From contig NZ_CP015164.1 of the NCBI RefSeq assembly GCF_001766235.1, forward strand, positions 1,349,501 to 1,413,500: a stretch of DNA of 64,000 nt. The letters run 5' to 3'. Shown piece by piece: positions 57,742 through 64,000 of the stretch. Position 1 is the stretch's first letter; each line of letters opens with the position of its first letter. The stretch comes from Acetobacter ascendens (GTDB taxonomy: Bacteria > Pseudomonadota > Alphaproteobacteria > Acetobacterales > Acetobacteraceae). Below the pieces are notes generated by a model that was given only the letters and a program-made list of their open reading frames with translations, made no database searches and had not been told where the DNA came from. Both the position numbers and the translations under genes were made by a program.

Positions 57742-59145
57742 TTAGCGGAAAGGATTGCCACCAGGTCCACCCGGCGGCCCTCCCCCTCCCATTCCTTTCG
57801 GCATGAGCGCGGACATTCCCTGGCGCATGAGACCTTTCAAGCCCAGTTTGTTGAAGCGCTTCATCATGGAGGACATCATATCAAACTGCTTGAGCAGCTT
57901 GTTAACATCCTGAACTGTAGATCCAGACCCGGCAGCAATACGCTTTTTGCGCGATGCCTTGATAATGGCAGGCTTTTTGCGCTCTGCCTTGGTCATGGAA
58001 GAAATAATGGCAAGGTGCTTTTTTAGGATCGAGGTATCAAGATCCTTGTCCCCCAAAGCTTCCTTAACTTTACCCATACCCGGCAGCATACCCAGAATAC
58101 CGGAAATAGAACCCAGTTTGTTGATCTGGCGGATCTGGGATGCATAGTCATCCAGATCGAACTTGCCCGCCATCATCTTCTGGGCGAGGCGCTCACCTTC
58201 TTCCTGATCAAGCGTATCGGCGGCTTTCTCAACAAGCCCGGCAATATCACCCAAACCAAGAATACGGCCTGCCACACGTTCTGGATAAAACTCATCCAGC
58301 CCGTCCAGCTTTTCACCCGTACCAATCAGCTTGATGGGGGCACCGGTAATGGCACGCATGGAAAGCGCTGCACCACCGCGGGAATCACCATCCATCCGGG
58401 TCATCACAACGCCGGTTACACCCACGGCCTCATTAAAGGCTTTGGCGGTATTTACGGCATCCTGCCCGGTCATGGCATCTACAACCAGCAGGGTTTCTGC
58501 CGGATGTGTGACATCACGAATCTGCCGCACCTCGTCCATCAACGCTTCGTCTATGGAAAGACGACCGGCGGTATCGAGGATAACGACATCGTAACCTTCA
58601 AGCCGCCCTGTATCGAGGGCACGCTTGGCAATTTCTACAGGTGTCTGCCCAGCCACAATCGGCAGGGACGTAACGCCAACCTGCTCCGCTAACTGTGCAA
58701 GCTGCAACTGTGCTGCGGGGCGCTGCGTATCCAGAGAAGCAAGCAGAACCTTTTTACGTTCACGCGTTTTAAGGCGAAGGGCCAACTTACCAGAGGTAGT
58801 GGTTTTACCAGACCCCTGCAAACCAACCATCAAAACGGGAACAGGTGGGGTGGAATTTAGATTAAGGGGAACAGCCCCTGCACCGCCAAGAGCATCAATA
58901 AGTGCATCATTGACGATTTTAGCGACAGCCTGACCGGGAGAAATGCTTTCCAGCACTTCATGCCCAACGGCACGTTCCTTAACTTTGTTAACGAAGTCTT
59001 TAACAACAGGCAGCGCAACGTCGGCGTCCAGCATAGCCAAACGGACTTCCCGCATTGCCTCCAGAACATCGGCTTCAGACAGCGCTCCCTGTTTAGCGAG
59101 GCCATCAAAAACGCCGGAAAGCTTGCCTGAAAGAGCTTCGAACAA
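57742..59145 (-). CDS. ffh: Signal recognition particle protein Ffh
   Basis: The SRP GTPase: N domain (LSGKLSGVFDGLAKQGALSE), G domain with GLQGSGKTTTSGKLA, DTQRPAAQLQLAQLA, DTAGRLSID and TRMDGDSRGGAAL, and a methionine-rich M domain (FDMMSSMMKRFNKLGLKGLM). The open frame reaches 59187, but a strong hairpin covers that region. By homology (M-F-x-x-L-S) the start is TTG 59145 with GGGGTG upstream; GTG 59154 is possible. Confidence 0.95.
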   Translation of the reverse strand: MFEALSGKLSGVFDGLAKQGALSEADVLEAMREVRLAMLDADVALPVVKDFVNKVKERAVGHEVLESISPGQAVAKIVNDALIDALGGAGAVPLNLNSTPPVPVLMVGLQGSGKTTTSGKLALRLKTRERKKVLLASLDTQRPAAQLQLAQLAEQVGVTSLPIVAGQTPVEIAKRALDTGRLEGYDVVILDTAGRLSIDEALMDEVRQIRDVTHPAETLLVVDAMTGQDAVNTAKAFNEAVGVTGVVMTRMDGDSRGGAALSMRAITGAPIKLIGTGEKLDGLDEFYPERVAGRILGLGDIAGLVEKAADTLDQEEGERLAQKMMAGKFDLDDYASQIRQINKLGSISGILGMLPGMGKVKEALGDKDLDTSILKKHLAIISSMTKAERKKPAIIKASRKKRIAAGSGSTVQDVNKLLKQFDMMSSMMKRFNKLGLKGLMRQGMSALMPKGMGGGGPPGGPGGNPFR

Positions 59146-59170
59146 AAGTATCACACCCCATAACAAGACG

Positions 59171-59200
59171 CGCCACTGCGCGAACACTCGCGGAGTGGCG
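59171..59200 (-). other. Strong hairpin in the ffh leader
   Basis: CGCCACT-G-CGCGA / TCGCG-G-AGTGGCG forms 12 base pairs with one G-G mismatch and an ACAC tetraloop, ending about 25 bases before the inferred TTG start of ffh. A second stem-loop (GCAGGGGT/ACCCCTGC) at 59214-59237 lies beyond it. They may terminate the upstream gene or shape the ffh leader; no T-run follows either. Confidence 0.45.
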
Positions 59201-59261
59201 GGCCTGATTTGTTGCAGGGGTTACGGGATACCCCTGCGAGAGTCAAGAACCTTCTGGTGGT

Positions 59262-59777
59262 TTACTTGCCAGATTTGTCTGCATCAGCCGCCGGGGTCGG
59301 ATGCTCAACAGCATGAAGCTGATCCAGCAGATCATGAATCTTAACCTGACGCGCATGAATCTGGGCCAGCTGATCAGTTGTCAGCACATCATGGATACGG
59401 GAAGCTGTTTCCAGATGCTGAGATTCACGCTGGGCGCGCAGGGTAGCCATTTCCTGCTGCAGCGTTGCAACCTTGTCTTTATCCACCGGGCCGGGGGATG
59501 TCAGAGCATCTTCAATCTGGCGGTGGATTTTGTCGAAATCACCACGGAGATCCTGAGCCTGATCCTGACGGTGTGCTTCCTGCAGAATGGTCTGGATCTG
59601 CTTGCGCTGCTTTTTGGTGAGATCAATGCCATCCAGAGCATTCAGCCCTGCACCCGGAATGCCGGGGCCAAAGCCATTTCCATTAAATCCGTTACCCGGT
59701 TCTGCATGCGCGCTTACGCCTGCAACAGAAACACCTGCAGCCACAATTGCTGCCAGAAGGGTCTTTTTGATTTTCAT
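59262..59777 (-). CDS. Periplasmic Spy/LTXXQ-like protein
   Basis: A signal peptide (MKIKKTLLAAIVAAGVSVAG, cut after AHA) and a mature helical protein rich in Gln and charged residues. The LTKKQRKQIQTILQEAHRQD segment and the repeat-like LTTDQLAQIHARQVKIHDLL match the LTXXQ pattern of the Spy/CpxP family of periplasmic chaperones and stress sensors. The start ATG 59777 has AAGGAG upstream; the frame runs on to 59951. Confidence 0.82.
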   Translation of the reverse strand: MKIKKTLLAAIVAAGVSVAGVSAHAEPGNGFNGNGFGPGIPGAGLNALDGIDLTKKQRKQIQTILQEAHRQDQAQDLRGDFDKIHRQIEDALTSPGPVDKDKVATLQQEMATLRAQRESQHLETASRIHDVLTTDQLAQIHARQVKIHDLLDQLHAVEHPTPAADADKSGK

Positions 59778-59880
59778 AATATCTATGCTCCTTAAAGCTT
59801 GAACTGCTTCATACTTGGGGAAGATTCCAAACTTGCCAAGGGTTACGCCGCATATAAATCCTTGGGTATGCGGGTTGACA

Positions 59881-60648
59881 TCAGGCCGTAGGCTTGCCTG
59901 CCAATTCCAGAAAACGGGCTGCATCGGCCACTTCCCGCTGTATACCGGCAATACGGTCCGTTATTTCCGTATCCTCACCCCACACAGCCATCTGCATACG
60001 TTCATCCAGCGTTGCACTAGCTACCAGCTCATCTACCGAACCAGCACCATTTACCAGCGCCAAACCCAATACAAGGCTCCCCAATGCTGGCACGGAAACA
60101 GCAAGCACGGCCAATTCCGCTGGGTTCAGCTTTTCCATGGCATTGTAGAGCTTCTGTAAAGACTCTTCGGGCTGCACAATCGGCATCACACCAGATGATG
60201 TGTGCAGAGTGACTTCATATTGCTTATGCAGCCACTCCAGCCACGGATCCCATTCCTTACGTTGGGCCTGTGCCAGCTTGCCTTCCCCCGGCTCCCGATA
60301 GCACAGCAGATCACTGCCCGCATAAGCCAGAAGGCTACGCAAAACCCCTTCCCGCTCTGCAGGAATACGCTCGATCATGGAGCCCGCAATGCCTGTAAGT
60401 GGCAAATCAGCAGGTGAAAAACGACCATCTGCATTTTGCCCAGCAGCCTGCCATTCTGCCGCTAGCGCATCCGCCAATGCGCGAGATTTCACACATAACG
60501 GAGTCTTACGTGGCAAACGAATGCTGCGCCCATCAAGCTGCACGGCAAACCCCTGCTCTTCCGGCACAACGTTTGCCTGCTTCCAGAACCGTTTGCGGCC
60601 AACAGGCGCATTGCCTGAAACATTATGTTCGGTAGATGCCATTTTCAT
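59881..60648 (-). CDS. ATP12 family F1-ATPase assembly chaperone
   Basis: 255 residues matching ATP12, which binds the F1 alpha subunit during assembly of ATP synthase in mitochondria and alphaproteobacteria. Seen: RKRFWKQANVVPEEQGFAVQ, LDGRSIRLPRKTPL, LLAYAGSDLLCYREPGEGKL and WDPWLEWLHKQYEV. Its ATG overlaps the AsmA stop codon (ATGA). Confidence 0.92.
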   Translation of the reverse strand: MKMASTEHNVSGNAPVGRKRFWKQANVVPEEQGFAVQLDGRSIRLPRKTPLCVKSRALADALAAEWQAAGQNADGRFSPADLPLTGIAGSMIERIPAEREGVLRSLLAYAGSDLLCYREPGEGKLAQAQRKEWDPWLEWLHKQYEVTLHTSSGVMPIVQPEESLQKLYNAMEKLNPAELAVLAVSVPALGSLVLGLALVNGAGSVDELVASATLDERMQMAVWGEDTEITDRIAGIQREVADAARFLELAGKPTA

Positions 60649-62798
60649 TGGAACAGCCCCAAGCCACGCAACATGTTCATGACCTTTCCTTCCTTACCCG
60701 CTTTTTTCTGCGGTGCATCTGGCCCCGCCACGCCCTCACGCGCGGCAGAAAGCATGGAGGGGCAGTTATCTCCCTCTCCATCATTTCCGCCAATGCTTAT
60801 GCCGTATCGGCCTTCATAGGCCGGGTCCATACGCGGCTTAGGGTCTGACACTGTGCCTGTAACCGCAACATCGGAAGAAGCCGAAGCTCCACCCAACAAC
60901 ACGCGAGGAGACAGATGCATATCCAGCGTCTGAGAGCCCAGCCCCACAGTGCCGTGCCCATGCAGAACCAGAAACGGTGTTTCCAGCCCCAGCATATCAA
61001 TATTGGCGTTACCCTGCGCAAACTGCATATGGCTGCCAAAGCACCTTACGGGCATTTTGCCTTTAACAGGCACCTGCGGCCCCAAAAGCGTGCGAATAGC
61101 AGCACCACTTACGCTGCCATCCACAACCGAAACCCCAAGATGCCCGTCCAGGTTGTTGCGTCGTTCTTCTGGTGTTTCCCCTTGCGTGGAAACCGCGCCC
61201 ACAAGCTGCACTTTACCAGAAAGAGATGAAGAAAGGCCAAGCCAGCGCTCAACAACAGGCAATGGCAAAAAGACAGGATGCGCTGCCAATTCAATCTGAG
61301 GCAAGGCGCCTGCCACGTCATACACCAAGCGTCCGGCCTGCTGGAAACCATTGCCTTCTGCCTGCACGGGCTCAAGTGTCAGCCTGCTGTTTTGCAATGT
61401 GGCATGCGTGCTAACATGCGCCCATGTCACGCCCTGCCAGTTTACGCTCTGTGCCTGTATATCCATGGCACCTCGTGCGCTACGCAGCACATCTGGCGCA
61501 GCGTGATGCCTTACAATAGATGCCGTATCGGCAATATCTATGTGACCATCCACTTTGAGATCATTGGCCGCGGGCAGATCACCACCCGGCACTACGTGTG
61601 CAAGCTGACCGTGCACATCCAGTGCAGAAGCTCCAGCGCTTAAGGTGCCTGTGCCGTGTATGCTGGATTCACCCTGCGTGAGCGTTAAATCCACCGGCAC
61701 AATCTGCTGCGCAACGTGTTCGGGCGCAGCCAACTGCTGCATTGTTCCTACCGTGCCACGCAGGCTCAATACCTGCGCACCAACCTGACCATCAATCTGA
61801 GCCGTTACAGGGTCTGTGGGGCCAGCCGTATCTATTACCACCCGAGTTAATGCGGCCTGTGGCAGCCATGCACCTACATCCACATTTTCAGCACGCACGT
61901 GCAGGCTTTGCGGCGCAGGCTGCGCACCTTGCCCGCCAACAGCCATATCTACAGATACGTTCCGGCCATCAGGTAAATTTGCATGTGGGAAAAAGACATT
62001 CAGATCACGCAGTTGCGCAACAGAACCACCAATCTGCAACGCATAGACTTTTTGGCCCTGCGGATCTGTGATGGACCCATCTATATGCGCCATCCCGGCA
62101 GGATGACCATTAACGGTAAGGGAAATTCTCAGCTGCATTGGCAACTGGGCAGACATTGGCAACAAAGGCCCTGTTTGCCCTGTAAGCGCTAACTGCCCAA
62201 CTCCTTTACGCAGCTTTATGTCAAAGTCAGGTGCGTTACCTGAAAGCCCCTTAACCTTACCCTCGGCAACCTGAAACGCGCCAGAACGATGATGCACTGC
62301 ATCATGCCAAGCAACCTGTGCCTGCGTGAGTGATAGATCTGAAACCGTCAGATTCCAGTGCATTTTACCGGAGCTGGAAGACGAAGAGCCACTACTGCTC
62401 TGGCGCTCCTGCGGTGTGAAGTGCCAGTCTGCCCGCCCATCTGCCAGCCGTCGCAACTGCATCTGCGGGCTGATAAGGCTGACATCTTCAAACGCAATGC
62501 GATGAGAAAACAGTGGCAACAATGCCAGTCGGGCACGCACTTGCCCGATATCCAGCATGTTCACGCCATCTTCCGCCACGCTGGAAAGTTTTACATCCTT
62601 TGCTTCCACCCACGGAAAAGGCAGAATCCACACATGCAACTGGCCGATGGTCAGGTGGCGGCCTGTGCTGCTTTCCACTGCATCGGCCAACCGTGTTTTA
62701 AGCCAGTCTGCATCCTGCGTGGCAGATACAATCATGGCACCGCCCAGCGCCAGAACAGCGGCCCCCGCCAGCAGGCCGATTTTCCATTTCAGACGCAT
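60645..62798 (-). CDS. AsmA family envelope protein
   Basis: 717 residues: an N-terminal membrane anchor (MRLKWKIGLLAGAAVLALGG), the AsmA N-terminal domain (SATQDADWLKTRLADAVESS) and a beta-rich periplasmic body ending in the AsmA C-terminal domain (LLGPQVPVKGKMPVRCFGSH). AsmA relatives are thought to move phospholipids between membranes. A serine-rich linker (SSSGSSSSSSG) lies near residue 140. Confidence 0.88.
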   Translation of the reverse strand: MRLKWKIGLLAGAAVLALGGAMIVSATQDADWLKTRLADAVESSTGRHLTIGQLHVWILPFPWVEAKDVKLSSVAEDGVNMLDIGQVRARLALLPLFSHRIAFEDVSLISPQMQLRRLADGRADWHFTPQERQSSSGSSSSSSGKMHWNLTVSDLSLTQAQVAWHDAVHHRSGAFQVAEGKVKGLSGNAPDFDIKLRKGVGQLALTGQTGPLLPMSAQLPMQLRISLTVNGHPAGMAHIDGSITDPQGQKVYALQIGGSVAQLRDLNVFFPHANLPDGRNVSVDMAVGGQGAQPAPQSLHVRAENVDVGAWLPQAALTRVVIDTAGPTDPVTAQIDGQVGAQVLSLRGTVGTMQQLAAPEHVAQQIVPVDLTLTQGESSIHGTGTLSAGASALDVHGQLAHVVPGGDLPAANDLKVDGHIDIADTASIVRHHAAPDVLRSARGAMDIQAQSVNWQGVTWAHVSTHATLQNSRLTLEPVQAEGNGFQQAGRLVYDVAGALPQIELAAHPVFLPLPVVERWLGLSSSLSGKVQLVGAVSTQGETPEERRNNLDGHLGVSVVDGSVSGAAIRTLLGPQVPVKGKMPVRCFGSHMQFAQGNANIDMLGLETPFLVLHGHGTVGLGSQTLDMHLSPRVLLGGASASSDVAVTGTVSDPKPRMDPAYEGRYGISIGGNDGEGDNCPSMLSAAREGVAGPDAPQKKAGKEGKVMNMLRGLGLFQ

Positions 62799-62830
62799 GT
62801 GCGTTTCTCCTGTTTCAACTTAAACCGTCC

Positions 62831-63817
62831 TTATCCTTGGCCACCACGGCGTAAGGGTGGCGGGGTAGTGCCCGGCACAAACCCAAGAGTTCGGAAGGTT
62901 TCACGCATATGAGGCGGCAATTCGGCACTGACGGTTAAGCGACCACCTGCTGGGTGCGGCATATCCAGCGTACGGGCATGCAGATGCAGCCTATCTGTAA
63001 AGCCAGAAGGATGTGTTGCCGCCCCACCATATTTGGGATCACCCAAAATAGGTGTGCTTAAAGATTCGCAATGCACACGGAGCTGATGCGTACGCCCGGT
63101 AAGCGGTGAAAGCTCCAGCCAAGAGAACTTACGCGCAGCCGAATCCAGCACTTCGTAAACAGAACGTGCAGATTGCGCATCGGCATCCTTACGGTCAGCC
63201 GCCACGGTTATGGAACCGGGACCAGCCCCCAAACGGGCCAATGGCTGATCTATCTCGCCCGAAAGGGGATCAGGCCGCCCGACTACAACAGCCCAGTAAA
63301 TTTTTTTTACGTCTCGACCACGGAAAGAGGCCGCAAGCTTGGCCGCCACACCGGGGGTGCGCGCCAACAGCAGCAAGCCGGAGGTATCTTTATCAATCCG
63401 GTGCACCAGCCGCGGGCGCGGGTCGTCCTCCTCACGCAGGCCATCCAGCATCATATCAATATGCTTGGTAATGCCGGGGCCACCCTGCACAGCAAGCCCT
63501 GCGGGCTTGTTGAGAACAATAACGTGCTTGTCCTGATACACCACCATCTTGCGGATTTCGCGCGCCAGTTTTTCATCCAGCGGGCGGAGCACATCACGCG
63601 CAGGCTTGGCGGCCATGGGTATGGGGGGTACACGCACCGTTTGCCCCGACTCCAACCGGGTGGAGGCTTCTACCCTTTTGCCTTCAACACGAATCTGGCC
63701 CGTGCGGCACAGTTTTTGGAGAGCCCCCTGCGTAAGATGCGGGTAATGGCGGCGAAAATAGCGATCCAGACGAATACCAGCTTCGTCTTCGCTTACGGTA
63801 CGATTGACAACACTCAT
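62831..63817 (-). CDS. rluC: RluA/RluC family 23S rRNA pseudouridine synthase
   Basis: N-terminal S4 domain (ALQKLCRTGQIRVEGKRVEA) followed by the RluA catalytic domain with the signature HRIDKDTSGLLLLART bearing the catalytic Asp, and LSPLTGRTHQLRVHCES. RluC modifies U955, U2504 and U2580 in E. coli; RluD is the alternative. Confidence 0.9.
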   Translation of the reverse strand: MSVVNRTVSEDEAGIRLDRYFRRHYPHLTQGALQKLCRTGQIRVEGKRVEASTRLESGQTVRVPPIPMAAKPARDVLRPLDEKLAREIRKMVVYQDKHVIVLNKPAGLAVQGGPGITKHIDMMLDGLREEDDPRPRLVHRIDKDTSGLLLLARTPGVAAKLAASFRGRDVKKIYWAVVVGRPDPLSGEIDQPLARLGAGPGSITVAADRKDADAQSARSVYEVLDSAARKFSWLELSPLTGRTHQLRVHCESLSTPILGDPKYGGAATHPSGFTDRLHLHARTLDMPHPAGGRLTVSAELPPHMRETFRTLGFVPGTTPPPLRRGGQG

Positions 63818-63833
63818 GCGCCGATATTCACGA

Positions 63834-64000
63834 CTAACGCCGATCCCGCAAGCGGGACCATGTTTCTAGCCTGTGACGAACCTCCCGTTCATAGCCTCTG
63901 CCCGTTGGATTATAGAAGTTCTGCCGCTTCATGCCGTCGGGAAAATAATTCTGCCCAGAAAAGCCTTCTTCCGCATCATGATCATACTGGTAGCCCTTAC
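63834..64000 (-). CDS. rarA: Replication-associated recombination protein A, C-terminal fragment
   Basis: Translated by hand from the minus strand: GYQYDHDAEEGFSGQNYFPD, then GMKRQNFYNPTGRGYERE and a TAG stop at 63834-63836. This is the conserved C-terminus of RarA/MgsA, the AAA+ ATPase acting at stalled replication forks. The gene runs off the window edge; only its last 54 codons are present. Confidence 0.85.
   Translation of the reverse strand, partial: KGYQYDHDAEEGFSGQNYFPDGMKRQNFYNPTGRGYEREVRHRLETWSRLRDRR

Overview
The window is a stretch of bacterial chromosome with moderate GC, and its gene content and order point to an acetic acid bacterium (Acetobacteraceae, most likely Acetobacter). 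The evidence is alphaproteobacterial gene clusters (ffh-rpsP-rimM-trmD-rplS-leuCDB; yceD-rpmF-plsX-fabH-ihfA-merR), mitochondrion-like assembly factors (ATP12, COQ9, Atm1-type ABC exporter, Tim44-like protein), a MucR/Ros regulator, and a vestigial cytochrome c oxidase subunit I beside ctaB. The last fits a lineage that replaced cytochrome c oxidase with ubiquinol oxidase. The genus call is inference. No plasmid, phage or secretion island is visible.

Layout. 1-2.5 kb: a divergent phosphoenolpyruvate-carboxylase-like gene cut by the window edge and split by a frameshift in homopolymer runs. 2.5-6.7 kb: a Tat-exported alpha/beta-hydrolase without its nucleophile, fusA, rpmB and a small unknown. 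6.8-17.2 kb: Atm1-type exporter, Nudix hydrolase, mutS-glnD, and a TPR protein with a GT9-like C-terminus. 17.3-25.2 kb (plus strand): M32 carboxypeptidase, a secreted Yellow/MRJP-type propeller, thrC, an M16 peptidase overlapping a TldD/PmbA protein, and a Tim44-like membrane protein. 25.3-30.1 kb: ctaB with a degenerate oxidase subunit I and a small CoxF-like protein, a PmtA-type methyltransferase, gshB and small membrane proteins. 30.2-35.5 kb: an Lrp-GT2/GtrA-GT39 operon, trxB and a LysR regulator. 35.5-39.6 kb: mucR, a MITE-like inverted-repeat element, ihfB, and a DUF4130-UdgX gene broken by a 1.29 kb IS5-family element. 39.6-42.6 kb: murJ, an AI-2E family transporter and tRNA-Pro(GGG). 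42.7-47.1 kb: the phospholipid/fatty-acid start operon yceD-rpmF-plsX-fabH-ihfA-merR, whose merR carries a 19-copy hexamer repeat. 47.3-52.2 kb: bamE, an EnvZ/OmpR-like pair with a MarR regulator, COQ9-like protein, def and rpsU. 52.3-59.2 kb: leucine genes leuCDB, then rplS-trmD-rimM-rpsP and ffh. 59.3-64 kb: an Spy/LTXXQ-like protein, ATP12, AsmA, a RluA-type pseudouridine synthase and the C-terminal end of rarA.

Most genes are core housekeeping. The unusual content is a set of decayed or repurposed genes: a PEPC-like protein with substituted catalytic motifs, a nucleophile-less hydrolase, an oxidase subunit I with most metal ligands gone, and an IS-interrupted UdgX fusion. There are also several small sequence-level oddities: a MITE-like element between mucR and its terminator, a duplicated -10 box before ihfB, an in-frame microsatellite in the MerR gene, and leader hairpins before fusA, rpsU and ffh. 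I did not find a convincing new multi-gene defence or biosynthetic system.
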